Shown: positions 1 through 9,097 of the stretch, one piece after another
Layout of the letters: the number at the start of each line of letters is the position of its first letter
Numbering within the stretch: the first letter of the stretch is position 1
Source of the DNA: Propionibacteriaceae bacterium
GTDB lineage: Bacteria; Actinomycetota; Actinomycetes; Propionibacteriales; Propionibacteriaceae
DNA length: 64,000 bases
Reading direction: 5' to 3'
NCBI GenBank assembly: GCA_031266665.1
Contig: JAISAO010000041.1
Span: forward strand, 1-64,000
Translations under genes and position numbers: made by a program
Notes under the pieces: generated by a model
What the model saw: only the letters and a program-made list of their open reading frames with translations
Database searches by the model: none
What the model was told of the DNA's origin: nothing

Positions 1-118
1 TCACGTGTTACTCACCCGTTCGCCACTCGTGTACTCCGAAGAGCCTTACCGTTCGACTTGCATGTGTTAAGCACGCCGCCAGCGTTCGTCCTGAGCCAGG
101 ATCAAACTCTCCGTTGAA
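1..118 (-). rRNA. rrs: 16S rRNA, 5' end (partial)
   Basis: The minus strand carries the universal 16S start (AGAGTTTGATCCTGGCTCAG), followed by ACGAACGCTGGCGGCGTGC and the V1 region. The gene runs off the left edge, so only about 118 nt are present. The mature 5' end is estimated from E. coli and could be off by a few bases. The V1-to-TGAGTAACACGTGA stretch resembles Propionibacteriaceae. Open frames across this stretch are shadows. Confidence 0.97.
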
Positions 119-365
119 AACCTGGTCCCAGGGCTTCCGCCCCGAGCTAAGCTCAACTAAAAAGAGATGATGTCCTGACAGGATCCATTGCTGGATCGTC
201 AATTCATCAAAGGAACCGTTTTCCAGGGCCGAGGCCCTTTCAACGGGGCACACCTAAGGTGTGCTATTTTGGCATTGACTTTAAGCACGCTGTTGAGTTC
301 TCAAGGTTCGGGTGCGCCCGCCCGGCCAGTCTTTTGAACGACCGCCGCCCGGGGCAACTCGGAGA
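119..365 (-). promoter_or_regulatory. rRNA operon leader region
   Basis: This is untranslated sequence between the rrn promoter and 16S. It contains CTTGAGAACTCAACAGCGTG (286-305), typical of actinobacterial rrn leader/processing regions, and a perfect short palindrome GCACACCTAAGGTGTGC (248-264) that can fold as a hairpin. Roles in antitermination and RNase III processing are inferred from position; no coding gene is seen. Confidence 0.7.
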
Positions 366-394
366 ACACTACCCGTCGGGTCTCAGATCGTCAA
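366..394 (-). promoter_or_regulatory. rRNA operon promoter (housekeeping sigma type)
   Basis: On the minus strand TTGACG (394-389) is separated by exactly 17 bp from TAGTGT (371-366). This is a near-consensus actinobacterial SigA promoter pointing at the 16S gene about 250 bp downstream. Only one clear promoter is seen between it and the end of rarA at 561. Confidence 0.75.
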
Positions 395-560
395 ATCATC
401 GTTCCGGCCGGCCCCTCCCCCCCGCCTCACGGCCCGGAGCCCTTCGCCTAGCGGAAGAAACTCTGGCCGAGAACCGGTCGGAAGACGCCTCCTGAAGGGG
501 TCCCGGTCGGCCTCCGGCCGATGCGGCGCCCCTCTGTTCTCACAGAAGGCCTGGGTTATG

Positions 561-1958
561 TTACGCCTCAGGCTCGGAGCCGTCAAACGCGGCCGCCGCC
601 CGGGGGCGGCCCAGCAGCCGGTCGATGGCCTCCAGGCGCTGGACCAGCTGGGCCTCGTGGCCGTGGTCGGTCGGCCGGTAGTAGAGGGCGTCGACCAGGT
701 CGTCCGGCAAGTATTGCTGGGCGGCCACGCCGTGGGGATGGTCGTGGGCGTAGCGGTAGTCCTGGCCGTGGCCAAGGCCGGCGGCGGCGCTGTAGTGGGC
801 GTCGCGCAGATGGGCCGGAACGCGGCCGCCCCGGCCGGCCCGGACATCGGCCAGGGCGGCGTCGATGGCTGTGATGACGGCGTTCGACTTGGGGGCGGTG
901 GCGCAGGCGATGACCGCTTGGGCCAGGTTGAGGCGGGCCTCGGGCAGGCCGATCAGCTGGACCGCCTGGGCGGCCGCGACGCACAGCGGCAAGACGCTGG
1001 GGGCGGCCAGACCGATGTCCTCGCTGGCCAGGATGACCAGGCGGCGGGCGATGAAGCGGGGGTCCTCGCCGGCGGCGATCATCCGGGCCAGGTAGTGCAG
1101 GCCGGCCTGGACGTCGGAGCCCCGCAGCGACTTGATGAAGGCCGAGGCGACGTCGTAGTGCTCGTCGCCGGCGGCGTCGTAGCGCACGGCCGCCCGGTCG
1201 ACGGCCTGCTCCACGGCGGCGCCGGTGATGACGGTCCCACCGGCGGCCTCGGTCCCGGCGGCGGCCTCCTCCAGGTAGGTCAGGACGCGCCGGGCGTCGC
1301 CGTTGGCCAGTTGGACGAGTTGGTCCCGCGCCGTGGGGTCGAGGCTGAAGCGGGCGCCGGCGGCCGTGCGCAGGCCGCGCGGGTCGCTCAGGCCGCGGTC
1401 GATCAACTGGGAGAGATCGCCCGGGGTCAGGGCCTCGAGGGTGAGCAGGAGGGAGCGCGACAGCAGGGGCGCGATGACGGCGAAGGAGGGGTTCTCGGTG
1501 GTGGCGGCGATCAGCGTCACCAGGCGGTTCTCGACCGCCGGCAGCAGGATGTGCTGCTGGGTCTTGGAGAAGTGGTGGACCTCGTCGATGAATAAGACGG
1601 TGGCCCGCCCCCGGGCCAGCTCGGCGCCGGCCTGGGCCAATTCGGCCCGTAACTCCTTGACCCCGCTGGTGACGGCCGACAGCTCGACGAAACGGGCGCC
1701 GGCGCCGCGCGAGGCGACGGCCGCGATGGTGGTCTTGCCGACGCCGGGCGGCCCCCAGAGAAAGACCGACATGGCCTGGCCGGCGACCAGCCGGCGCAGC
1801 GGCGAGCCGGGGCCGAGCAGGTGGGCCTGGCCGACGATCTCGTCCAGGGTGCGGGGCCGCAGGCGGACCGCCAGAGGGGCGTGGGCGGTCGTCTGGCCCA
1901 GCGACCCCATGGCGGCGCCGGGGTCGGGCCTAACCACGCCGAACAGATCCTCGCTCAC
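561..1958 (-). CDS. rarA: Replication-associated recombination protein A (AAA+ ATPase RarA/MgsA)
   Basis: 465 aa, the usual family length. It has the AAA+ clamp-loader-like architecture of RarA: the [13 protein letters not shown] motif near residue 35, Walker [11 protein letters not shown] near residue 70, Walker [11 protein letters not shown], then TTENPSF with the sensor region, and a C-terminal MgsA-type tetramerisation domain containing [13 protein letters not shown] LASEDIGLA and YKYPHD-like YRYAHDHP. RarA acts at stalled replication forks. The gene is transcribed toward the rRNA operon; its TAA stop lies about 170 bp upstream of the rrn promoter. Start chosen at the ATG giving MSEDLFG. 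Confidence 0.95.
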   Translation of the reverse strand: MSEDLFGVVRPDPGAAMGSLGQTTAHAPLAVRLRPRTLDEIVGQAHLLGPGSPLRRLVAGQAMSVFLWGPPGVGKTTIAAVASRGAGARFVELSAVTSGVKELRAELAQAGAELARGRATVLFIDEVHHFSKTQQHILLPAVENRLVTLIAATTENPSFAVIAPLLSRSLLLTLEALTPGDLSQLIDRGLSDPRGLRTAAGARFSLDPTARDQLVQLANGDARRVLTYLEEAAAGTEAAGGTVITGAAVEQAVDRAAVRYDAAGDEHYDVASAFIKSLRGSDVQAGLHYLARMIAAGEDPRFIARRLVILASEDIGLAAPSVLPLCVAAAQAVQLIGLPEARLNLAQAVIACATAPKSNAVITAIDAALADVRAGRGGRVPAHLRDAHYSAAAGLGHGQDYRYAHDHPHGVAAQQYLPDDLVDALYYRPTDHGHEAQLVQRLEAIDRLLGRPRAAAAFDGSEPEA

Positions 1959-2048
1959 AGGGCCCGAGTTTACGGTCCTCGGCCGACCGGCCCGAGCCGT
2001 CGGGCGGGAGGGCCGACCGCCGTGGTGCTCCGGGAGCCGCCATAGATT

Positions 2049-2072
2049 ACGATAGTGCTATAGTAATATCGT
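2049..2072 (+). promoter_or_regulatory. Candidate operator/promoter of the padR gene
   Basis: ACGATA (2049-2054) and TATCGT (2067-2072) form an inverted repeat across a possible -10 box TATAGT (2059-2064), 25 bp upstream of the padR ATG. This AT-rich patch stands out from its GC-rich surroundings. Autorepression by the PadR protein is the simplest reading but is inferred. Confidence 0.45.
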
Positions 2073-2096
2073 TCGATGTAACGAAAGGAGAACATC

Positions 2097-2765
2097 ATGT
2101 TCGTGCCGGACGAGCGGCCGCCGCGTTGCGGCCGCCACCACCGTCATCACCACCGCTGTGGCTTCGACGTCAGCTTCGACGTGCCCCTGCCGCCCGACCC
2201 GATGGGCCGCGGCGGTTTCATCCCGCCAGCCGTGGCGTCCGACTTCGGCTTCTCGGCCTCGTGGGGCTTCGGCCCTTGGCCCCGGGGCCGGCGGCGGGCC
2301 AAGCGGGGCCTGCTGCGCGAGTCCATTCTGGTCCTCTTGCAAGAGCGGCCGCGCAATGGGTACCAGATCATCTCGACCTTGGCGGATCGCACCATGGGGG
2401 CCTGGCAGCCCAGCCCCGGGGCGGTCTACCCCTGCCTGCAGCAACTGACGGACGAGGGTCTGATCCAGCCCATCGACTTGGACGGCCAGAAGGCCTTCGA
2501 GCTGACCGAGTTGGGCCGCACGGCCGTCCAGGACGTGCCCGGCGAGCCCTGGGCGGCGGAGAACGACCACGGCCGTCCGGGCCAGGAGTGGCCGGCCTTT
2601 GAGATCAGGTCGGTGTTCGACGAGTTGAAGCAACTGGCCAAGGCCCTACGCCTGGTCGCCACCGACGCCGACGCCGACCAGCTCAAGTCCATCGCGGCCG
2701 ACATCGCCGCGCTGAGGCGCAAGCTCTACGCCTCCTTGGCCCAAGATCCCGAGGCTGATGACTGA
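2097..2765 (+). CDS. PadR-family transcriptional regulator with His/Cys-rich N-terminus
   Basis: 222 aa. A winged-helix PadR domain occupies about residues 74-150 (LLRESILVLLQERPRNGYQI, PSPGAVYPCLQQLTDEGLI, FELTELGR), followed by a C-terminal helical stretch for dimerisation. The start is fixed by AAAGGAG 6 nt before the ATG. The N-terminal 70 residues are unusual: a cluster CGRHHRHHHRC near residue 14 and then a Gly/Pro/Phe-rich segment. The cluster could bind metal; I cannot tell whether it is a sensor. It is divergent from rarA, and the following gene is convergent, so its target is probably itself or unlinked. Confidence 0.85.
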   Translation: MFVPDERPPRCGRHHRHHHRCGFDVSFDVPLPPDPMGRGGFIPPAVASDFGFSASWGFGPWPRGRRRAKRGLLRESILVLLQERPRNGYQIISTLADRTMGAWQPSPGAVYPCLQQLTDEGLIQPIDLDGQKAFELTELGRTAVQDVPGEPWAAENDHGRPGQEWPAFEIRSVFDELKQLAKALRLVATDADADQLKSIAADIAALRRKLYASLAQDPEADD

Positions 2766-2988
2766 GGGTTGAGGCCTGAGGCCTGAGCCCCGATCCGCCG
2801 CGGCGCCCAAATCCGCCCCGGCGACGCCGACCACGACTGTGGCGGCGCCGCCGGGGCGGTCGACGTTCGGCCGCCCCGGCCCGTGACGGCGCTCCGGCCT
2901 CAGCCGCTCATGACCCCACGGTCGCAGGTGGAGCTCTAGAGCCTCTTGGTGATCAGAACTCCGACGAATGAGCCGAGTTTTCATCACC

Positions 2989-3048
2989 TCGGGGTCCACG
3001 CGAAGTACCGGACCGGAGCGCAGCGGAGGGAGGACACTTCGTGGGGTG
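2989..3048. repeat. 60-bp dispersed repeat, copy 1
   Basis: Near-identical to 31771-31830. The core GCGAAGTACCGGACCGGAGC is followed by GCAGCGGAGGGAGGACACTT and CGTGGGGTG. CGAAGT and ACTTCG near the ends are inverted, so it may fold as a hairpin. It abuts the MITE that begins at 3050. No gene is seen in 2766-3209. Confidence 0.8.
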
Positions 3049-3049
3049 G

Positions 3050-3213
3050 CTAGATGGTTAACTCCAAGACATGGGCTCGTCCTCACGCCCTGGACGACAC
3101 GCCGGCGGCGTCCTCGTCGGTCAGCGATGCCAAACATCGCCTCCCTCCTCGTCCTTGCCGGCCCGCCGTCTGAGCGCGAATCCATCGCCCAGCCCTTGGA
3201 ATTAACCATCTAG
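3050..3213. mobile_element. 164-bp MITE-like element with CTAG-ended terminal inverted repeats, copy 1
   Basis: Bounded by CTAGATGGTTAACTCCAAG (3050-3068) and its inverted copy at 3195-3213 (one mismatch). The interior (GGACGACACGCCGGCGGCGT, then GTCGGTCAGCG) resembles the interior of the 166-bp element at 36347-36512. There is no transposase, so it is non-autonomous. The right-end CTAG supplies the TAG stop of the minus-strand gene ending at 3210. Confidence 0.75.
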
Positions 3214-5183
3214 GCGTCAGCCGGCGGTGTGGCGTCATCCGGCTGGTCCGGTTCCGGGGGGCGGCCCAGGGCGGCGTCGGCGAAGGCTGCGACATCGACG
3301 TGAAGGCCGAGGCGGCCGGGGGGGAGACCGGCGGGCGACCGCCAGGTCCGGCCGGCCACCCGGGCCAGATCCAAGATGGCGGCCATGGAGCGGGCGCCGT
3401 AGCGGTAATGCGGTCCCAGCAGCAGGGCTCGGACCAAGCCGTCGTCCACCTCGGCCTCGCCGCCGCGCACCGCCATCAGGTCGCGTAGCACGACGGCCCG
3501 GCGCAGGACGTAGCCGTCGTCTTGGTCCGAGACGGGATTGGGGCCGCTGAGGTCGATGGCGGCGTGGAGTTGGGCCACGAAATCGGGCCCCTGGGCGGCG
3601 CGGAACAATTCGGCCCCCAGCCGGTCGCCCGGGTCGACGGCCTGGCCGGCGGCCATCCGATCCTCCACCAGCAGGGGGGCGGCGAAGTCGGCGCCGGTGG
3701 TCGCCGTGGCGGCCGCGAAAACCAAGACGCAGCGGCCGATCGGGCGCGGCCCGGAGGCCTCGGGGAAGAGGCCGTGGCGCATCGGCTGGAGGAAGCTCTT
3801 GAGCCAGCCCGCCGGATGGCCGTCGCGGTCGGCGTCGAACTGGTCGAAGACCACCAGTGGGAGTTGTCCGGCCAAGGCGGCGTCGCGCGCCTGTTGGAAG
3901 GCTGCGGCCAGGTCGTCGTCCCCCCGGAATTGCGAGACGGTGGATCTGAGTTGGCTCACCCGGCCGGGCAGGACGGACTCCGCCACCTGGCCCAGGGCGA
4001 AGGCCTGGCCCGACCCCACCGGGCCGAAGACGGCCAGGCAGAGCGGCCGTCGGTCGGGGCTGACGGCGTAGTCCGCGATCAGCGCCTTGACATTCTGATA
4101 AGCCTCGATCTCAAGACGGTCGATGGCCACCAGACGGCCCAACTCGAGGTGGGGCAGGCCGCGCAGCGCCTCGGAGCCGAACCTGACGTAGTCGAAGGCG
4201 GCCGCGACGGCCGGGGCGCCGCGCCAAGCCGCCACCATCCGCCAGTCCGGGTCGGGGTCGCCCGCCTCGGTCAGGGGCACGGCCTGGAGGCTGCCGGGGT
4301 CGGCCTGGTCGTCGACCTCCAACCAGCGGGAGAAATCGCCGGCCGCCAGCAGCGGCAGGCTGTAGCCCTGGCGGGCCAGACTCTCGGCCGGCTGCAGCAT
4401 CCGAGTGGGGGCGAAGCCCTCCTCCCCCAGCAGCACGGGGACGAACTGGGTGGCGGCCTGGGCCACCATCACCGACCAGGTGTCGGGCACCAGGCCGGCC
4501 CGCTGGCGCTGACCGCCCTCGGGGCCGCCGCGGGCCAGGGCCAGCCAGGGGGAGAGCTGGTCGCCGTCGCGCTGCAGGTAAAGGGCGCCGTCCTCGGCCA
4601 GGGTGATGATCAGGTGGCGGAAGCCGGCCAGGTGGGCCAGGGCCGGGTCATGGCGCAACTGCCAGACCAGGTCCGAGGCCGCGCGCTCCCAGGAGAGCTG
4701 ACGGCTGATGGCCACCCCGGCGGCCCGCAAGACGTCGGCGTCGAGCAGCAGGCAGGCCCGCTCGGCCACGGCGGCGGCCAGCTCGGGGCTGGGCAGGACT
4801 CGGTTGGAGGCCCAGAGCAGGGGGAGGTCGTCGTCGCCCAGGATGATCTCGTCCAGGCCCTCGTCGTACACCACCAGGCCGTCCGCCGCCGCCGTCGGCG
4901 TGGCCACCACCGAGGCGCCCGGGGTCCAGCCGTCGTGGGAGCCGACGAACCAGTGGTCCGGGCCAGCCGGGCCACCCGGGCCGCCCGGTGTCAGGCGCAG
5001 GTGCTCGCCCCGGGGATGGTCCGGCCGCTCGACCGGCAGAGCCTGGTCGGGGAGCAGGGCGGCGACCATGGCGGCGCCGGCCGGGACGGCGTATTCGGCG
5101 TACTCGCGTCGGCCGGGCGAGTCGCGGGAGAAAGCCAAACGACGCCACCAAGCGTGTCCGGTGATCGCCAAGCGCGCAGCCAT
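3210..5183 (-). CDS. Large AAA-like ATPase-family protein with degenerate Walker motifs
   Basis: 657 aa from the ATG at 5183, which has AGGAGG 6 nt upstream; an alternative start at 5237 lacks this. The N-terminal half contains QLSWERAASDLVWQLRHDP and HLIITLAEDGALY, which I recognise (from memory) in a fused kinase-like/P-loop family of unknown function, sometimes linked to RyR domains. The C-terminal half (about residues 375-640) has the NTPase core ending RYGARSMAAILDLARV. The P-loop reads GPVGSGQA instead of GxxGxGK[ST], and Walker B reads VVFDQFDAD instead of DE, so ATP hydrolysis is doubtful. The stop codon lies in a MITE end. It is divergent from recC. Function not known. Confidence 0.7.
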   Translation of the reverse strand: MAARLAITGHAWWRRLAFSRDSPGRREYAEYAVPAGAAMVAALLPDQALPVERPDHPRGEHLRLTPGGPGGPAGPDHWFVGSHDGWTPGASVVATPTAAADGLVVYDEGLDEIILGDDDLPLLWASNRVLPSPELAAAVAERACLLLDADVLRAAGVAISRQLSWERAASDLVWQLRHDPALAHLAGFRHLIITLAEDGALYLQRDGDQLSPWLALARGGPEGGQRQRAGLVPDTWSVMVAQAATQFVPVLLGEEGFAPTRMLQPAESLARQGYSLPLLAAGDFSRWLEVDDQADPGSLQAVPLTEAGDPDPDWRMVAAWRGAPAVAAAFDYVRFGSEALRGLPHLELGRLVAIDRLEIEAYQNVKALIADYAVSPDRRPLCLAVFGPVGSGQAFALGQVAESVLPGRVSQLRSTVSQFRGDDDLAAAFQQARDAALAGQLPLVVFDQFDADRDGHPAGWLKSFLQPMRHGLFPEASGPRPIGRCVLVFAAATATTGADFAAPLLVEDRMAAGQAVDPGDRLGAELFRAAQGPDFVAQLHAAIDLSGPNPVSDQDDGYVLRRAVVLRDLMAVRGGEAEVDDGLVRALLLGPHYRYGARSMAAILDLARVAGRTWRSPAGLPPGRLGLHVDVAAFADAALGRPPEPDQPDDATPPADA

Positions 5184-5296
5184 CGTCAACCTCCTGCTCT
5201 GGCCGAGGCTCGCCGGGCGATGCCGACGAGCGACCATCCGACGTCCTAGACGGAACCCGCCCCAGCCTTGGCCCCAGTCTGGCCGCTGCCGCAGCC

Positions 5297-5336
5297 GTTG
5301 TCACGCCTTTTCCCGGCGTTGTCACGCCTTTTCCCG
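5297..5336. repeat. Two-copy tandem repeat, 21-bp period
   Basis: gttgtcacgccttttcccg occurs at 5297-5315 and again at 5318-5336 in the intergenic space between the divergent AAA-like gene and recC. It could be a regulator site; no known binding motif is recognised. Confidence 0.6.
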
Positions 5337-5452
5337 ACCTGGTTTCGCCGTCCCGGCCACGGAGGTGGCGTCGGGCTCTCGGGGCGGCCGGCGCACCCCT
5401 CTCGGGATCGCCGTCGGACCGAATGTCACAGCCTTGCCCTAGCGTTGGTCCC

Positions 5453-8400
5453 ATGTCTCAGCGATCAGTTCCAGCGGCGGCCCCGGACGCCGCCCGGACG
5501 CGATCGTCGGACGCGGAGCGGGCGGGCGGCCGGACGGCGACCGTCCCCACAGCGACCGTCCCCACAGGACGGACGGCAGGTCATTCGGACCCGGGTCGGC
5601 CGACCGGCCCGATCAGACGCCTGGTAGGGCCGCCGGCGGCGTTGGTGGCGGGCCTGGCCGAGCGTTGGTCCGAGCCGGGGGGCGATCCTTTCGTCGTCCA
5701 TCTGGTCTGTGGGCCGAGTCGGGGGACCAGTCGCTGGCTGGCGCAGGAGTTGTCGCGCCGCCTGGGCGCCCGGGCGGGCGACGACGGGGTGTGCGCCGGG
5801 GTCGACTTCATGTCCTTGGACCAGTTGGTGGCCCAGGTGGTGGCGGCGGCGCTCCAGGACGGACGGTCCTGGTCGGGCGACAGCTTGGTCCAAGGGGTGT
5901 TGGGGGCGTTGCAGGACAGCGCGGACGAGCCCTGGTTCGCCCTCCTGGGCCGGCATCTGGGCACGGTGGCCGAACGGCCCCGACGGCGGGCGCGGCTGGC
6001 GCGGCGGTTGGCCGGGCTGATCGAGCGTTACTTGGCCTGGGCGCCGGAGATGGTGGCGGCGTGGTGGCGGGACCAGCCGGCCCCCCAGGTGGCGGCTGGG
6101 GACTCGGACGCCTGGATGGGCGCGGCGGCGGAAGACCCGACCTGGTGGCAGGCGGGGCTGGTCCGGGCGGTGGCCGCTCGCCTGGGCGACCCGCCCCTGC
6201 TCGACCGGTCTGTCCTCGAAGGTTTGGAGCGCGACGACCCGCTGCCGACGGTCGGCCGGGTGGCGCTGTTCTGCCCCGACTCGGTCAGCCCTCTGGCCGC
6301 CACAGTCTTGCGGGCGGTGTCCTGGCACCATCCGGTCGATCTGTTCAGCCGGGTCCTGCCGGGCAGCGCCGTCGGCCGCTCCCTGACCCGCGCCGGAGCC
6401 GATGTGGACCGGGTGCTGGACGCTCTGGCCGGGGAGGGGCGGGAGCCGACCGCGGGCGGAACGTCGGAGTCAGCCGCGGGCGGAACGTCGGAGCCGGTCG
6501 CCGACGGAACGTCGGAGCCAGCCGTCGGCGCGCTGTCGGGCGGCCGGGGCCAGACCGCCCTGGGAGCGGTCCAGGCCGCCCTGATGGGCGACGCGCCCCC
6601 CCTCCGTGGCGGGGGCGACGACGGCACGCTCCAACTCCACGCCAGTCATGGGCCCGACCGTCAGGCCGAGGTCTTGCGCGACCTGCTGCTGGGGCTGTTG
6701 GCCGACGACGCCAGCTTGGAGCCGCGCCACATCCTGGTGGTCTGCCCGCGGCTGGAGGCCTTCCAGGGCTGGTTGGAGGCGGTCTTCGGCCCGACGCCCG
6801 TCGGGGTCGAGTGGGACCAGCCGGGTCATGTCATCCGAGTCAGCCTGGCCGGGTCTCGAACGGCGACGACCAATCACGTTATCGACGCCATCGGCGCGCT
6901 CCTCGACTTGATCCAGTCCCGGGCCAGCGCCAGCCAATTGTTGGCTCTGGCCACCAATCCGGCGGTCGCGACCCGTTTCGGCTGGACGGCCGACGACTGT
7001 GACCGCTTGACCGATCTGGTGCATGACAGCGGTCTGCGCTGGGGCCTGTCGGCCGCCGGGCGCGAGCCTTATGGCCTGGCCGGTTTCGCCGAGAACACCT
7101 GGTCGGCCGGTCTCAACCGCTTGGTGCTGGGGGTGGCCGCCCCGCCCGACCAGTTGATCCCGGTCGGACCGGCCCTCCCCCTGGAGACGGTGGGCGCGGA
7201 CCAGGCCGGGCTGGTCGGATCGCTGCTGGAGCTGACCGGTCGGGTGCGGCGATTGGCGGCGGACTGGGGTGCGGGCGGCGACGGCCGTCTCTGGGGCGCC
7301 CGGCTGCGGGGGGCAGTCGATCTTCTGACCGCTGTCGAACCGGACGACAACTGGCAATTGACGGAGGCGCTCGGCCTGGCTCAGGGGCTGGCCGACGCCG
7401 CCGGGGAGGCCGGTCCGAGGCTGGAGTTGGCCGACGCGGCCGCCCTCTGGGAGGCCGGGCGCGAACGGCGGCGGAGTCGGGAACGATTGTTGAACGGCGA
7501 CCTGACGATCGCGGCGCCGTCGGACCTGCACCACGTCCCCCATCGGGTCGTCTGCTGGGTCGGGCTGGACGCCGACAGTTTCCCCCGCCGCCACCAGCCG
7601 GACGGCGACGACCTGCTGGACGTCCCAGGGGCGGCGGGGCCGCCCGATATCGCCTGGCTGGACCGCCAGGTCTTGGCCGACTCGCTGCTCGACGCCTCGG
7701 ACCGTTTCCTGATCGTCTACCGGGGCCACGACCCCCGTGACAACACCCTCCTGGCGCCCCCGGCGCCGGTCCTCGACCTCCTGGCCCTAGCCGCTCGGAC
7801 GCTCGGCGACGAGGCGGCCCGGAACCTGGTCCACCACCACCCGGCCCACCCCTTCAGCCTGATCGGCCGCCAATCGGACGAGACGGCTGAGACGCCCCGC
7901 CCGCCCGGGGGGGACCGGCCGGACGATGGGACCGACCCGACCGACCGACCCGCTTGGGAGGCGCCGGACTCCGCCCCCTCGCCCGTCCCGGCGGGGCCGA
8001 GCGGGACCGGGGGACGGAAGACCGTCGGCTCTCTCGACCTGATCGCCGGGGGGGGCGGGGATGGAGGCTGGACCTTTGACGCTCGGGCCGTGGCGGCTAC
8101 CCGGCGGCTGGCCGCGCCCTCCCCGCCGCCGGGCCGGCCGGCCCTTGGGGAGGGACCGCCGCCGCCCGCCGAGTTGACTATCGACGCCTTGGCCCGGGCC
8201 CTGGCCCAACCGGCCGCGCACTATCTGCGTTGGCGGACCGGGTTGACGGCCTCCCTGTTGCCGGGCGAACCGGAGGCGACGGCCGACTTCGACGCCGTGC
8301 CGCTCGACCCGGACGGCCTGGGGCGGTGGCAGATCACTCAACGGTTATTGCGCCTGGCCCGGGCCGGCCACGATCCGGCCGCCATCTGGGCGGCCGAGCC

Positions 8401-9097
8401 CCTGCGCGGCGAACTGCCGCCCAAGGGTTTGGGCCGCCCCGTCCTGGAGCAGTGCTGGCGGGCGGCCCAAGACATCTTGGCGGCGGCGGCCCGCTACGAG
8501 GCCGAGCCCGAGCTGTGGCGGGCGGTCGATCTGGGCTGGCCCGGCCTGCCCCGTCTGATCGGCCAGGTGGCCACCCGGGGGGATGTCGTCTTGACGGTCC
8601 AGGCCGGCCGAGCCCAGCCACGAGGCCAGCTGACGGCCTGGGTGACGCTGCTGGCCCTCCAGGCCGCCGCCCCCGAGCGGGCCTGGCGGGCCGTCATCGT
8701 GGGCCGACGCTCCCAAGTCGAATTGACGGCCGGGGCGCCCGACCGGGCGGCCGCTGGCTTGCGCCGTCTGCTCGAGCTCCACCTGGCGGCCGGGCGCGAG
8801 CCCTTGCCCCTGCCTTGCTCCACCGGGCTGTGGGCCAGCCTGTCCTGGCGCCGGGGGCAGGAGCCCGATCCGGCGGAGTTGCGCCGGCGGTGGTCCCAGG
8901 AGTGGGGCCAGGACGCGGCCTGGCGGACGGTCCAGCCCCAGCCGGAGGCCGTCTTGACCGCTGTGGCCCAGGCCTCGGACTGGCCCTTCCCCGGGTCTGG
9001 TCCGCGCACCCGTTTCGAGGCCTTGGGGCGCCAGGTCTACCTGCCGCTGTTGGAAGCCGGCGCCCGGGTTCCCTCACCCCTGCCGGAGGCGTCGTGA
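5453..9097 (+). CDS. recC: Exodeoxyribonuclease V subunit gamma (RecC)
   Basis: 1214 aa, first gene of recC-recB-recD. RecC is the Chi-recognising, helicase-dead subunit of the RecBCD end-processing machine. Recognisable segments are VHLVCGPSRGTSRWLAQEL near the N-terminus, LQLHASHGPDRQAEVLRDLL, and PHRVVCWVGLDADSFPR. The start is uncertain: no Shine-Dalgarno is seen. ATG 5453 lies about 7 nt after TAGCGT (5440-5445), compatible with a leaderless mRNA; ATG 5423 is an alternative. A short in-frame repeat (GGTSES/GGTSEP/DGTSEP, 6443-6530) and Pro/Asp-rich insertions near 7900-8030 are unusual. It overlaps recB by 4 nt (GTGA). Confidence 0.9.
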   Translation: MSQRSVPAAAPDAARTRSSDAERAGGRTATVPTATVPTGRTAGHSDPGRPTGPIRRLVGPPAALVAGLAERWSEPGGDPFVVHLVCGPSRGTSRWLAQELSRRLGARAGDDGVCAGVDFMSLDQLVAQVVAAALQDGRSWSGDSLVQGVLGALQDSADEPWFALLGRHLGTVAERPRRRARLARRLAGLIERYLAWAPEMVAAWWRDQPAPQVAAGDSDAWMGAAAEDPTWWQAGLVRAVAARLGDPPLLDRSVLEGLERDDPLPTVGRVALFCPDSVSPLAATVLRAVSWHHPVDLFSRVLPGSAVGRSLTRAGADVDRVLDALAGEGREPTAGGTSESAAGGTSEPVADGTSEPAVGALSGGRGQTALGAVQAALMGDAPPLRGGGDDGTLQLHASHGPDRQAEVLRDLLLGLLADDASLEPRHILVVCPRLEAFQGWLEAVFGPTPVGVEWDQPGHVIRVSLAGSRTATTNHVIDAIGALLDLIQSRASASQLLALATNPAVATRFGWTADDCDRLTDLVHDSGLRWGLSAAGREPYGLAGFAENTWSAGLNRLVLGVAAPPDQLIPVGPALPLETVGADQAGLVGSLLELTGRVRRLAADWGAGGDGRLWGARLRGAVDLLTAVEPDDNWQLTEALGLAQGLADAAGEAGPRLELADAAALWEAGRERRRSRERLLNGDLTIAAPSDLHHVPHRVVCWVGLDADSFPRRHQPDGDDLLDVPGAAGPPDIAWLDRQVLADSLLDASDRFLIVYRGHDPRDNTLLAPPAPVLDLLALAARTLGDEAARNLVHHHPAHPFSLIGRQSDETAETPRPPGGDRPDDGTDPTDRPAWEAPDSAPSPVPAGPSGTGGRKTVGSLDLIAGGGGDGGWTFDARAVAATRRLAAPSPPPGRPALGEGPPPPAELTIDALARALAQPAAHYLRWRTGLTASLLPGEPEATADFDAVPLDPDGLGRWQITQRLLRLARAGHDPAAIWAAEPLRGELPPKGLGRPVLEQCWRAAQDILAAAARYEAEPELWRAVDLGWPGLPRLIGQVATRGDVVLTVQAGRAQPRGQLTAWVTLLALQAAAPERAWRAVIVGRRSQVELTAGAPDRAAAGLRRLLELHLAAGREPLPLPCSTGLWASLSWRRGQEPDPAELRRRWSQEWGQDAAWRTVQPQPEAVLTAVAQASDWPFPGSGPRTRFEALGRQVYLPLLEAGARVPSPLPEAS

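Noticed and set aside
3050..3213. Rho-independent terminator for the AAA-like gene
   Set aside because: The 19-bp inverted ends are 126 bp apart and the same layout recurs at 36347-36512, so a mobile element explains it better.
8230..9093. N-terminal extension of the RecB frame
   Set aside because: It overlaps recC in another frame; the GTG at 9094 forms a GTGA overlap and begins exactly before the RecB Walker A region.
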